Positions 7,353 to 15,288 of a DNA stretch of 31,250 bases are shown piece by piece (the stretch's first letter is position 1; each line of letters starts with the position of its first letter). The notes beneath the pieces were generated by a model that did no database searches, was not told the DNA's origin, and was given only the letters and a program-made list of their open reading frames with translations. Source of the stretch: an uncultured Clostridia bacterium (GTDB lineage: Bacteria; Bacillota; Clostridia; Christensenellales; Aristaeellaceae); NCBI GenBank assembly GCA_937886445.1, contig CALGBY010000011.1:1-31250 (forward strand). Reading direction: 5' to 3'. The position numbers were made by a program, and so were the translations under genes.

Positions 7353-8191
7353 GGGCACGGGAGCTGATCCGGGAAGCGGAGGCACGGCTTTCCGCCGCCG
7401 GCGTTCCGGACAGCCGGTTTGACGCTGAGGAGCTGCTGAGCGCCGCCGCGGGAAAGGAACGCCTTCTTTTACGTATTGAAAACGGGGAGATCGCGCCGGA
7501 AGATGAAGCACGCTTCCGCGCTCTGCTTGAAAGGCGCGTGAACCGGGAACCGCTGCAGTATATCCTCGGAAAAGCGTACTTTATGGGGCTGGAGATCCTG
7601 TGTGACAGCCGGGTGCTGATCCCGCGCTTTGATACCGAGCCCATGTGCAGGGCCGCCGCGGAGGAACTGAAGCCGGGCGGTAGTCTGCTGGACCTGTGCA
7701 CCGGCAGCGGCGCGATCGCCGCGGCGGTGAAAACGCTTCGGCCGGATGCCCGCGTAGCCGCGAGCGATCTTTCACCGGATGCGCTGGCGGTGGCCCGCGA
7801 AAACGCCCGGCGCTGCGGCTGCGAGATCGCGTTTTATCAGGGAGACCTGTTTGAACCGTTTGCGGGCATGCGGTTCGATACCGTGATATCCAATCCTCCC
7901 TATATACCGGAGGGGGAGCTACCGGAGCTTCAGGAGGAAGTGAAACGGGAGCCGCGGCTGGCGCTGTGCGGGGGAAAGGACGGGCTGGATCTCTACCGCA
8001 GGCTGATAAGAGAAGCCCCGTGCCATCTTTACGCGGACGGAAGGCTGTATCTTGAAACCGGTGACGGCGAAACGGAAGCCGTGACCCGCATGCTGGAAGA
8101 GGATTTTTGCGATATTACCGTGATCTGTGATCTGGATTCCATGCCCCGCGCGCTGCGTGGCACATTGAAAAGCGGCCGTGAACGGGCGTGA
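7349..8191 (+). CDS. prmC: Release factor glutamine methyltransferase
   Basis: 280 residues, the usual length. PrmC methylates the glutamine of the GGQ motif of peptide release factors using S-adenosylmethionine. Seen here: an N-terminal helical substrate domain with REPLQYILG (66-74), the SAM motif DLCTGSGAI (115-123) and the catalytic NPPY (182-185), which holds the target glutamine. A small deviation is PRFDTE in place of the common PRP(E/D)TE at 92-97. It lies directly before its substrate gene prfA (18-base gap) and overlaps yqhQ by four bases. Confidence 0.95.
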   Translation: MRARELIREAEARLSAAGVPDSRFDAEELLSAAAGKERLLLRIENGEIAPEDEARFRALLERRVNREPLQYILGKAYFMGLEILCDSRVLIPRFDTEPMCRAAAEELKPGGSLLDLCTGSGAIAAAVKTLRPDARVAASDLSPDALAVARENARRCGCEIAFYQGDLFEPFAGMRFDTVISNPPYIPEGELPELQEEVKREPRLALCGGKDGLDLYRRLIREAPCHLYADGRLYLETGDGETEAVTRMLEEDFCDITVICDLDSMPRALRGTLKSGRERA

Positions 8192-8209
8192 CAGGACGGA
8201 GAAAGACCC

Positions 8210-9274
8210 ATGCTTGAAGAGAAATATCTTCCCATACTGGAACGCTTCGACGAAGTGACGGCGGAGCTGAACGAGGAAAGCACCGCGGCGGACGCCGCGC
8301 GGTTCGCGAGATTGCTCAAAGAGCAGGCGGCGCTTTCCGAAATGTGCGATTGCTGGCGCGGCTATGAGCAGAAAAAGGCACAACTTGAGGAAGCACGCGC
8401 CATGCTCGCTGACGCGGAGCTGGCTGATATGGCCGCGGAGGAGATCGCGGCGCTGGAAAAGGAACTGCCCGAAACGGAGGACCGGCTGAAGCGGTACCTG
8501 ATCCCGAAGGATCCGGATGACGGGCGCAGCGTGATCATGGAGATCCGCCCCGGCGCGGGCGGGGATGAGGCCGGGCTGTTCGGTGCCGTACTGTACAGGA
8601 TGTACAGCCGGTACGCCGAAAAGCACGGCATGAAGCTGGAGAATGTCAGCGTGAGCGAAACGGAGCTCGGCGGGATCAAGGAGGCGGTATTCGCCCTTTC
8701 CGGCAATGACGCCTTCAGAAGGATGAAGCATGAGAGCGGGGTGCACCGCATCCAGCGTGTGCCGGTCACCGAAAGCGGCGGGCGCATCCACACCTCCACT
8801 GCCACTGTGGCGGTGCTGCCGGAGGCGGAGGAGGTGGAGGTTGAGATCCGCGCGGAGGATCTGCGCATCGATACCTACCGTGCTTCGGGGCATGGCGGCC
8901 AGTATATCAACCGTACCGATTCCGCCGTGCGCATCACCCATCTGCCTACCGGGCTGGTTGTCACCTGCCAGGATGAAAAGAGCCAGCTGAAAAACAAGGA
9001 GCAGGCCATGAAGGTGCTGCGCAGCCGCCTGTATGATAAGCTGCGCGGTGAAAAGGACGCGTCCTATGCCGCCGCCCGCCGCGATCAGGTGGGCACAGGG
9101 GAACGCAACGAAAGGATACGCACCTATAATTTTCCGCAGGGGCGTGTGACGGATCACCGTTTGGGCATGACGCTTTATAAGCTGGAAAATGTGCTGGACG
9201 GCGATCTGGATGAGTTCATCGATGCCCTGACCATGGCCGAAGAGGCCGAAAAGCTGAAAAAACTGAATTTTTGA
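8210..9274 (+). CDS. prfA: Peptide chain release factor 1
   Basis: 354 residues. RF1 ends translation at UAA and UAG. The GGQ motif that triggers peptide release is at 229-231 (GHGGQYINRTDSAVR). The stop-codon recognition tripeptide is PVT (185-187, in QRVPVTESGGR), the class 1 form (PxT) and not the SPF of RF2, which decides the assignment. Start ATG 8210 has GGACGGAGAAAG upstream. It follows prmC, whose product should methylate Q231, and is followed after 13 bases by a DUF3737 gene. Confidence 0.96.
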   Translation: MLEEKYLPILERFDEVTAELNEESTAADAARFARLLKEQAALSEMCDCWRGYEQKKAQLEEARAMLADAELADMAAEEIAALEKELPETEDRLKRYLIPKDPDDGRSVIMEIRPGAGGDEAGLFGAVLYRMYSRYAEKHGMKLENVSVSETELGGIKEAVFALSGNDAFRRMKHESGVHRIQRVPVTESGGRIHTSTATVAVLPEAEEVEVEIRAEDLRIDTYRASGHGGQYINRTDSAVRITHLPTGLVVTCQDEKSQLKNKEQAMKVLRSRLYDKLRGEKDASYAAARRDQVGTGERNERIRTYNFPQGRVTDHRLGMTLYKLENVLDGDLDEFIDALTMAEEAEKLKKLNF

Positions 9275-9287
9275 TGAGGTAAATGAT

Positions 9288-10130
9288 ATGGATGTGATCC
9301 GTGACAAAAGCTTTGACGCGGAACGCGCGCTGTACGCTCTGCGGGATACCCGTGTGGAAAACTGCCGCTTTGAGGGAGAAGCCGACGGCGAGTCCGCTCT
9401 CAAGGAAACAGAAGGCATTGAGGCGGTAAACTGCTTTTTCGCGCTGCGCTATCCGCTGTGGCACACCTCAAATACGGTGGCGGACCGTATCGAGATGACG
9501 GAGGGCTGCCGCGCGGCCCTGTGGTATGACCGGGATACGACGGTGAAAAACAGCCGTCTTCACGGCATCAAGGCGCTGCGGGAATGTGACAGGTGCCGTG
9601 TGGAGAACTGCGATATCAAAAGCCCGGAATTCGGCTGGAAATGCCGCGGGCTTGAGATCATCGACAGCACGCTGGAAAGCGAGTATCCCTTCCTGTGCAG
9701 CCGCGATATCCGCATCGAAAGGCTTACGATGAAGGGCAAGTATTCCTTCCAGTACGTGGAAAATATGGAGATCAGGAACAGTGTGCTGGATACCAAGGAT
9801 GCCTTCTGGCACGCGAAGGATGTGACGGTGTATGACAGCGTGATCCGCGGGGAATACCTGGGCTGGTACAGCGAAAACCTGCACCTGGTGCGCTGCAGGA
9901 TCATCGGCACCCAGCCGCTGTGCTACTGTGAGAACCTTGTACTGGAGGACTGCGAGACCGAAAAGGCCGATCTTGTCTTTGAGAACAGCACCGTGCGGGC
10001 CACGATTAAGGGCGGCATCGTATCGGTAAAGAACCCTGCCGGCGGCTTTATCCGCGCGGATGATATCGGCGAGGTGATCATCGACGAACATGTACGCGGA
10101 GCCTGCGAGATCACCGTGAACGGCAAATGA
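9288..10130 (+). CDS. DUF3737 family protein, probable right-handed beta-helix
   Basis: 280 residues without signal peptide or membrane helix, so cytoplasmic. The chain is built of short strands with repeated patterns such as v.nc.i, idStl.se and ydSvirGe, typical of a right-handed parallel beta-helix, and matches DUF3737 as I recognise it. Aromatic-rich turns (ALRYPLWH, DAFWHAKD, EYLGWYSEN) recur about every 40 residues. No catalytic residues can be named. It starts 13 bases after prfA with GAGGTAAATGAT as ribosome site, so it is co-transcribed with the termination genes, although no functional link is known to me. A terminator follows at once. Confidence 0.85.
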   Translation: MDVIRDKSFDAERALYALRDTRVENCRFEGEADGESALKETEGIEAVNCFFALRYPLWHTSNTVADRIEMTEGCRAALWYDRDTTVKNSRLHGIKALRECDRCRVENCDIKSPEFGWKCRGLEIIDSTLESEYPFLCSRDIRIERLTMKGKYSFQYVENMEIRNSVLDTKDAFWHAKDVTVYDSVIRGEYLGWYSENLHLVRCRIIGTQPLCYCENLVLEDCETEKADLVFENSTVRATIKGGIVSVKNPAGGFIRADDIGEVIIDEHVRGACEITVNGK

Positions 10131-10160
10131 CGGCAGGGGAGAACGCCCCTTTCCGTTTTT
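10131..10160 (+). terminator. Terminator of the yqhQ-prfA-DUF3737 operon
   Basis: AGGGG (10135-10139) / CCCCT (10146-10150), extended by ACGG/CCGT, then TTTTT at 10156-10160. Immediately follows the DUF3737 stop codon. Confidence 0.75.
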
Positions 10161-10161
10161 A

Positions 10162-10190
10162 TTGACTGAAGGAACATTCCGCGTTATAAT
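10162..10190 (+). promoter_or_regulatory. Sigma-A promoter of the SecD-like gene
   Basis: TTGACT (10162-10167), 17 bases, TATAAT (10185-10190). Transcription should start near 10197, which rules out the in-frame ATG at 10194 as the start of the next gene. Confidence 0.9.
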
Positions 10191-10256
10191 GGCATGCGTG
10201 TAAAGCGGGCTCAAGCGCCCGGAAAAGAAAACCCGATTGGAGAGGATGAGAACTGT

Positions 10257-11597
10257 ATGGCCAATACTAAAAAATCCGTGATCGGAAAAAAGCCCGCCGC
10301 GTTGATCGTGCTGGCTGTGCTGCTCGCGCTGACGGTGTTTGTGTGTGTGTTCGGCGTGAACGGCTGTCATAAGGAGGGCGCCCTTTATTACTATCAGAAC
10401 TGGATCCCTGCCTGCACTGATGAAATGCCTGAGGGCCTCACGCTGGACCGCGCTCTGGGCGGTGAAAATGTGCTCTATTATCAGGCCGCGAACATTACCG
10501 GCGATGTGGCCGCCGCTGCCGAAAATAAGCTTGACGAAGCCGGCGTGGCCGATTTTGCCGCTGAAATGGACGGCGATGTGCTGAAGGTGCATCTGCCTGC
10601 CGATGCCGATGCTTTTGCCGCGGAGCTGGCGCTTTATAACTATCAGAACGGCCCCACGCTTTCCGCTTCCAGCGTATCGCTGAACAGCGAATATTTCGTA
10701 TCGGCTTCTCTCAAGGCCGGTTCCTCCTATTCCGCCTCCGCGGATACCCTGTCCATCCGCCTGAATGATGAAGCGCTCAAGCTGTTTGAAGCAAACGGCG
10801 TTACTTCCAAGAGCATGCTCACCTTCGCTGTGGATGAGATGGGCCTGTCCCTTACCCTGTTCAATACCGAAAGTACCTATGGCAGCTACACGCCCTATGA
10901 GCTGAAGGGCGACACCCTGTCCTTCCCCGTGAACAGTGAAGGCAGCGCGTATTTCAACGCCGTTGTTTCCTATATCAACAGCGAAAAAATGCCCGCTTCG
11001 CTCACCGAGACCACGCCTGCCGAGCTGGCCGCCGTTGCCGCGTCTGCCGCTTCCGCTGAGGCTGCTCCCGCTGCCGAAGCCGCTCCTGCCGCCGAGGAGA
11101 GCGAAAAGCCCTCCGCCGTCGTGCCTGTGATCATCCTGTGGGCCGCTTTCCTGGCTGCCGCCGTGCTGCTGGCCGTCCGGTTCAAAAAGAACGGCATTGC
11201 CGGCATCTGGGCCGCGCTGCTGTTCATCGTGTACATTTTCTTCATGCTGGCGGATGTGCTGGGCAAGAGCGGCTTCCTGGGCTATGTCACCTACATCCTC
11301 TGCGTTGTATGCATGCTGTATGTGGCCTTCTCCTCCGCGATGCTGCTTAACGCGATCGCCGCGGCCAGAGTGGCCGGTCAGGCGGACCGCGCCGCCATCG
11401 GCGCCGGATACAGGAGCAGCCGCAAGCTGTTCTACCTGATCGCTGCCGCGGTGATGGTCGTCGGCTTTGTGCTTGCCTTCATTCCCGCCGTCGCGCTGGC
11501 CGGCTTCATCCTGATGCTGACGGTGCTGGGCAATATCGTGCTGAACCGTCTGTTTGTGCCCGGTGTGCTGTATCTGTTCAACACGGTCACACGCTGA
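10257..11597 (+). CDS. Six-TM membrane protein with SecD-like layout
   Basis: 446 residues from the ATG at 10257, chosen because GGAGAGGA lies about 10 bases upstream and the in-frame ATG at 10194 precedes the expected RNA start. One helix (13-33), an outer domain (about 40-250), an Ala/Pro/Glu linker (253-285), then five helices (288-307, 315-335, 341-368, 390-410, 413-435). This is the topology of SecD. Weak local matches also fit: ALGGENVLYYQA against the SecD GLDLxGG region, RFKKNGIAGIWAAL against the start of TM3, GQADRAAIGAGYRSS against the GKSxxxAixxGF loop before TM5. The SecD helix motif with Asp and Asn (GMAVDANVLIFER) is absent; that helix reads CVVCMLYVAFSS. It may be a diverged SecD paralogue without proton coupling, or an unrelated protein of the same shape. 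Confidence 0.6.
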   Translation: MANTKKSVIGKKPAALIVLAVLLALTVFVCVFGVNGCHKEGALYYYQNWIPACTDEMPEGLTLDRALGGENVLYYQAANITGDVAAAAENKLDEAGVADFAAEMDGDVLKVHLPADADAFAAELALYNYQNGPTLSASSVSLNSEYFVSASLKAGSSYSASADTLSIRLNDEALKLFEANGVTSKSMLTFAVDEMGLSLTLFNTESTYGSYTPYELKGDTLSFPVNSEGSAYFNAVVSYINSEKMPASLTETTPAELAAVAASAASAEAAPAAEAAPAAEESEKPSAVVPVIILWAAFLAAAVLLAVRFKKNGIAGIWAALLFIVYIFFMLADVLGKSGFLGYVTYILCVVCMLYVAFSSAMLLNAIAAARVAGQADRAAIGAGYRSSRKLFYLIAAAVMVVGFVLAFIPAVALAGFILMLTVLGNIVLNRLFVPGVLYLFNTVTR

Positions 11598-11617
11598 TAA
11601 ACTGCATAAAGCAAGAA

Positions 11618-11657
11618 CGGGCGCGGAGCATGGCTCCGCGCCCGATTTATATTCTTC
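11618..11657 (+). terminator. Terminator between convergent genes
   Basis: Perfect 12-bp GC-rich stem CGGGCGCGGAGC (11618-11629) / GCTCCGCGCCCG (11633-11644), loop ATG, followed by ATTTATATTCTT. Serves the SecD-like gene and possibly the convergent MBL gene. Confidence 0.75.
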
Positions 11658-11715
11658 CGTCTTCGCGATCATGCGTATCATTCCCGCATGATATCCCTGC
11701 CCGTTCCGGTATGAC

Positions 11716-12588
11716 TTATTTGAAGTATTCGATCTGCCAGACGCTTCCGTCCGTTGCAAAACGCAGGGCGCCTTTTTCAGTGATGAATCCGCGGTCCTGA
11801 AGCCCCTTGTCCTTAAGCTGCTTCGTGCTGTCCTTCGCAGTGGAGGCGCCGCTGGTGATCACATACATCAGGGCGTTCACCCTTTCCAGAAAGGGCTCCT
11901 GCATTTGCTTGTAGCCGTGGTGCGGCCAGTTGATCAGCTCCGCAGAGATGTCATCCGGGCTGTCCGCCTTTGCAAGCTCCTTCTGGCAGGCCATCTGGAT
12001 ATCGCCCGGGAAGTAGGCGGTGCGTCCTTTATAGGATACCAGTACCTGCAGTGAGCAGTTGTTGATCTCCCAGCCCTTGCCCTCGCGCTGTACGAAGCGC
12101 AGCGTGAGATCACCGAAGGTGAGGGTTTCGCCGTTTGTCATCCTGCGCCATTCAACACCGTTATCCTGTGCCCGCCTGTACATGTAGTTCTGCAATTCCT
12201 CGCGGTGATCCTTTTTGTCAAAGCCGGTCAGGAACGCCCCCACCTCATACTGACTTACGATGTTCAGAAAGCCGGAAATGTGGTCGTTATCCGGGTGGGT
12301 GTTGATGCACAGGTCGATCTTTGTGACGCCCAGCTTATCCAGCACCGCCTTCAGTTCGTGATACTGGCCGTAGGTGCAGGAATCGATCACGATCACGGTG
12401 TCCCCCTGACGGATCACCGCCCCGTTGCAGCCGTGGATATGGGGAAAGATGATCTCCATCAGCTCCGCGTTCTCGTCAAACACGGAAGGCTCCTCTCCCG
12501 AGCGTCGGTCGTATACCTGTGTTTCGGCAAGGGCGGCGCCGGTGAGCAGAAAAAGAACGATAAATACAGTCAGTATGCGTTTCAGCAC
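11716..12588 (-). CDS. Exported metallo-beta-lactamase-fold hydrolase (ComEC C-domain type)
   Basis: 290 residues with a signal peptide (MLKRILTVFIVLFLLTGAALA), so extracytoplasmic. The metal motif THPDNDH (97-103) corresponds to HxxxDH of the fold but with Asn before Asp-His. Other matching parts are NNCSLQVLVSYKGRTAYFPGD (metal ligand Asp 196) and WPHHGY (221-226). This arrangement is that of stand-alone proteins related to the C-terminal domain of ComEC/Rec2, whose substrates may be nucleic acids or phosphoesters; substrate unknown here. GTG start at 12588 with AGGAGGG 8 bases upstream. Transcribed alone, divergent from the ACT/UPF0210 genes. Confidence 0.85.
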   Translation of the reverse strand: MLKRILTVFIVLFLLTGAALAETQVYDRRSGEEPSVFDENAELMEIIFPHIHGCNGAVIRQGDTVIVIDSCTYGQYHELKAVLDKLGVTKIDLCINTHPDNDHISGFLNIVSQYEVGAFLTGFDKKDHREELQNYMYRRAQDNGVEWRRMTNGETLTFGDLTLRFVQREGKGWEINNCSLQVLVSYKGRTAYFPGDIQMACQKELAKADSPDDISAELINWPHHGYKQMQEPFLERVNALMYVITSGASTAKDSTKQLKDKGLQDRGFITEKGALRFATDGSVWQIEYFK

Positions 12589-12638
12589 GGGTCATTCCCT
12601 CCTGTTTCCGTGCCCGTCAGTACGCGGGCAGCGGTAAA

Positions 12639-12667
12639 AGAATATCAGCTTTTTCGCGGCTTGTCAA
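12639..12667 (-). promoter_or_regulatory. Sigma-A promoter of the MBL-fold gene
   Basis: On the minus strand: TTGACA (12667-12662), 17 bases, TATTCT (12644-12639). Back to back with the ACT gene promoter; the two -35 boxes are 25 bases apart. Confidence 0.8.
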
Positions 12668-12692
12668 ACACGCGTTCAAACAATTGCAAAAC

Positions 12693-12721
12693 TTTACAAT
12701 CTTGCCAAAATGATTTATCAT
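12693..12721 (+). promoter_or_regulatory. Sigma-A promoter of the ACT/UPF0210 genes
   Basis: TTTACA (12693-12698), 17 bases, TATCAT (12716-12721). RNA would start near 12728, giving a leader of about 25 bases. Confidence 0.75.
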
Positions 12722-12753
12722 AAACGGGAATTCGTGTAAAGGAAGTGACAGGA

Positions 12754-13035
12754 ATGGCGGTTCAGTCAAAAGCGGTGGTGACCGTACTGGGGATCGACTG
12801 CAAGGGGATCATTGCCCGTGTGAGCAACGCGCTGTGGAAGCATGAGGTGAATATTCTGGATATCAGCCAGACCATTGTGGACGGTTATTTCAATATGATC
12901 ATGGTGGTGGATATTTCCGCGCCGGACTGTCCGTTTGAGACCCTCGCGGAGGATCTGGCGAAGCTGGGCAGGGAACTGAACCTGCAGCTCAGGATCCAGA
13001 AGAGCGAGATCTTCGAATCCATGCATCAAGTGTGA
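12754..13035 (+). CDS. ACT domain protein (UPF0237 type)
   Basis: 93 residues from ATG 12754, chosen over GTG 12745 because AAAGGAAG ends 8 bases before the ATG. The whole protein is a single ACT domain (beginning KAVVTVLGIDCKGIIARVS), a small ligand-binding fold that usually senses amino acids. It belongs to the stand-alone ACT proteins that occur beside UPF0210/PFL genes, and exactly such a gene follows 28 bases later. Its ligand is not known; it may regulate or form a complex with the neighbour. Confidence 0.9.
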   Translation: MAVQSKAVVTVLGIDCKGIIARVSNALWKHEVNILDISQTIVDGYFNMIMVVDISAPDCPFETLAEDLAKLGRELNLQLRIQKSEIFESMHQV

Positions 13036-13063
13036 TATAAATAATCCGAAATGAGGCACAGGT

Positions 13064-14416
13064 ATGCTGAATACAGGTGAAATACTGCAGACACTGAGGA
13101 TGATCGACCGCGAAAAGCTGGATGTGCGCACGATCACGATGGGCATCTCCCTTTTCGGCTGTGTGAGTGATGACGAAAAACGCCTTACGGATAAGGTGTA
13201 TGACCGGGTGACCCGTCAGGCGGAGCATCTGGTGGAAACGGGACGCGCGATCGAGCGCGAGTTTGGCGTGCCCATCGTGAACAAGCGCGTGTCGGTAACG
13301 CCGGTCTCCCTGATCGCAGGCGCGCTGGAAAGCCCGCTGCCCGTGGCGTACGCGCTGGACCGGGCTGCCCATACGGTGGGAGTGGACTTTATCGGCGGGT
13401 ATACCGCTCTGGTGCAGAAGGGCATGACCCGGGCGGACCGGGCGCTGATCCGCAGCCTGCCCGAGGCGCTTTCCTCCACCGAGCTGCTCTGCGCGAGCGT
13501 GAATGTGGCGTCCACCCGGGCGGGGATCGATATGGACGCCGTGAAGCTGTGCGGCGAAATGGTAAAGGAACTGGCTGAAAAAACGAAGGATAAGGACGGC
13601 CTCGGCTGCGCCAAGCTGGTCATTTTTTCAAACGCCGTGGAGGATAACCCCTTCATGGCGGGCGCCTTCTGGGGCCCCGGCGAGGGCGATTCAGCCGTCA
13701 GCGTGGGCGTAAGCGGACCGGGCGTGGTGAAGACCGCGCTGGAAAGCGTGCGCGGGGAGCCCTTTGATGTGGTGGCGGAAACCATCAAGCGCACCGCTTT
13801 CCGCGTGACAAGGGTGGGGCAACTGGTGGCGCAGGAGGCCAGCCGCCGCCTGAATGTGCCCTTCGGCATCGTGGATCTTTCTCTGGCGCCTACGCCTGCC
13901 GTGGGTGACAGCGTGGCGCATATTCTGGAGGAAATGGGCCTTGAAAAATGCGGTACCCACGGCACCACCGCCGCGCTGGCGCTGCTCAATGACGCCGTCA
14001 AGAAGGGCGGCGTGATGGCGAGCAGCCATGTGGGCGGTTTGAGCGGCGCCTTTATCCCCGTGAGCGAGGATATCGGCATGATCAACGCCGCGGCCGAGGG
14101 CGCGCTGTGTCTGGACAAACTGGAGGCGATGACCTGCGTGTGCTCTGTGGGGCTGGATATGATCGCCATCCCGGGCGATACGCCCGCTTCCACGGTGAGC
14201 GCCATCATCGCGGATGAGGCGGCCATCGGCATGATCAACAACAAGACCACCGCCGTGCGTGTGATCCCCGCTCCCGGAAAAAATGTGGGGGACCGGGTGG
14301 AATTCGGCGGCCTGCTGGGCTTTGCCCCGGTCATCCCGGTGCATCCCTTCTCAAGCGATGCGTTTATCGCCCGCGGCGGAAGGATCCCCGCCCCGCTGCA
14401 TTCACTGAGAAACTGA
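13064..14416 (+). CDS. UPF0210 / PFL family protein
   Basis: 450 residues, the usual length of the UPF0210 (DUF711) family. The N-terminal ILQTLRMI..EKLDVRTITMGISL is a strong family signature; GGYTALVQKG, the GPGVVKTAL stretch and the Gly/Ala-rich C-terminal half follow the family. The fold is related to the glycyl radical (PFL) ten-strand barrel, yet no experimentally settled activity is known to me. No signal peptide; cytoplasmic. It pairs with the preceding ACT gene in many Firmicutes, which supports an amino-acid-linked role. The ribosome site is AGGCACAGG, rather weak. Confidence 0.92.
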   Translation: MLNTGEILQTLRMIDREKLDVRTITMGISLFGCVSDDEKRLTDKVYDRVTRQAEHLVETGRAIEREFGVPIVNKRVSVTPVSLIAGALESPLPVAYALDRAAHTVGVDFIGGYTALVQKGMTRADRALIRSLPEALSSTELLCASVNVASTRAGIDMDAVKLCGEMVKELAEKTKDKDGLGCAKLVIFSNAVEDNPFMAGAFWGPGEGDSAVSVGVSGPGVVKTALESVRGEPFDVVAETIKRTAFRVTRVGQLVAQEASRRLNVPFGIVDLSLAPTPAVGDSVAHILEEMGLEKCGTHGTTAALALLNDAVKKGGVMASSHVGGLSGAFIPVSEDIGMINAAAEGALCLDKLEAMTCVCSVGLDMIAIPGDTPASTVSAIIADEAAIGMINNKTTAVRVIPAPGKNVGDRVEFGGLLGFAPVIPVHPFSSDAFIARGGRIPAPLHSLRN

Positions 14417-14460
14417 CGCTTATCGGGAGCGCGGATCTTCTGTACCGGGGGGCGGTGTGA

Positions 14461-15102
14461 ATGGCTTTTTCTCTTTCTCCCGCGGCGGAGCGTCTCACGC
14501 GGGATATCACGGAGTACATTTTTATCGAGGATGAGCCCCGAAGGAGCGATATCATCTTTGTGCCCGGCAGCATGCATGATAAGCATGTGCTGCGCGCGGC
14601 GGAACTGTACCGGGAGGGCTTTGCCCCGTTTATCCTGCCCAGCGGGAAATACAGCGTGACACTTGGCCATGTAAAGGAAGCGGACGCGGAGATACAGCGG
14701 CGTTACGGCACCGGCTTTGCCACCGAATGGGATTTTATGAAGGCGGTGCTGCTTTCGGCAGGCGTGCCCGAAAGCGCGGTGCTCACGGAAAACGAGGCGG
14801 GCTACACCTGGCAGAACGCGCTGTTTTCAAGGCGTGTGACCGACCGGCTGGGCCTGGAGATTTCATCGGCCATCCTGTGCTGCCGCGCCTGCCACGCGCG
14901 GCGCGCGCTCACCTATTATCAGGCGGCTTATCCCGAAACACGCTTTTTCGTATGCCCCGCGCGCGGAGAAACGGTAAACCGGGAAAACTGGTTCACCACC
15001 CGCGAGGGACGGGACAGGGTGCTTTCCGAGCTCACCAAGGCAGGCAGCCAGACGCGCGGGCAGCTGGAAGCGCTGTTTGCGGAAAATGATAACGGCTTTT
15101 GA
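14461..15102 (+). CDS. YdcF/DUF218 family protein
   Basis: 213 residues. It shows the DUF218 pattern: SDIIFVPGSMHDK (start of the domain with the small-residue loop), then AAELYREG..PFILPSGK, ENEAGYTWQNALFS, where E..a..T..Na is the family motif, and LCCRACHARRAL in place of the usual S.FH..R. There is no membrane helix, unlike some relatives (SanA, ElyC). Family proteins are thought to bind nucleotides or SAM or to act in envelope lipid-carrier metabolism; specific role unknown. It lies 44 bases after the UPF0210 gene with no terminator between and probably shares its RNA. Confidence 0.85.
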   Translation: MAFSLSPAAERLTRDITEYIFIEDEPRRSDIIFVPGSMHDKHVLRAAELYREGFAPFILPSGKYSVTLGHVKEADAEIQRRYGTGFATEWDFMKAVLLSAGVPESAVLTENEAGYTWQNALFSRRVTDRLGLEISSAILCCRACHARRALTYYQAAYPETRFFVCPARGETVNRENWFTTREGRDRVLSELTKAGSQTRGQLEALFAENDNGF

Positions 15103-15110
15103 ATCACGGC

Positions 15111-15159
15111 GGCGCGGTACGCTTTTTGAAAACAGCAGGGCGTACGCGCGCCGTTTTTT
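15111..15159 (+). terminator. Terminator of the ACT-UPF0210-YdcF unit
   Basis: GGCGCGGTACGC (15111-15122) pairs with GCGTACGCGCGCC (15140-15152) with one bulged base; GTTTTTTG follows. Confidence 0.8.
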
Positions 15160-15214
15160 GTTTCCGGAGAGCAGGCGTTTTTCATGATCCTGTGCCATCC
15201 GCCGGAAATGTTAA

Positions 15215-15255
15215 ATATTACGAAAAAGGTTGACGATGTAACATATTCGTAATAT
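15215..15255. promoter_or_regulatory. Operator-like inverted repeat around the wall-gene promoter
   Basis: Perfect 10-bp arms ATATTACGAA (15215-15224) and TTCGTAATAT (15246-15255), 31 bases start to start, about three helical turns. The left arm lies just upstream of the -35 box and the right arm covers the first bases of the -10 box, so a bound repressor would block RNA polymerase. The regulator is not identified. Confidence 0.65.
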
Positions 15256-15258
15256 AAT
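15230..15258 (+). promoter_or_regulatory. Sigma-A promoter of the wall-protein operon
   Basis: TTGACG (15230-15235), 17 bases, TATAAT (15253-15258), 30 bases before the ATG, lying inside the inverted repeat 15215-15255. Confidence 0.88.
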
Positions 15259-15288
15259 GACGCTGTATCTTTATGCGGAGGTCCAGCC

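Noticed and set aside
9468..11759. Long antisense open frame (763 residues); likewise 17996-19771 and 24631-27984 (1117 residues).
   Set aside because: His/Gln/Ala-rich shadows of the real genes caused by GC-rich codons; the plus-strand genes have family matches.
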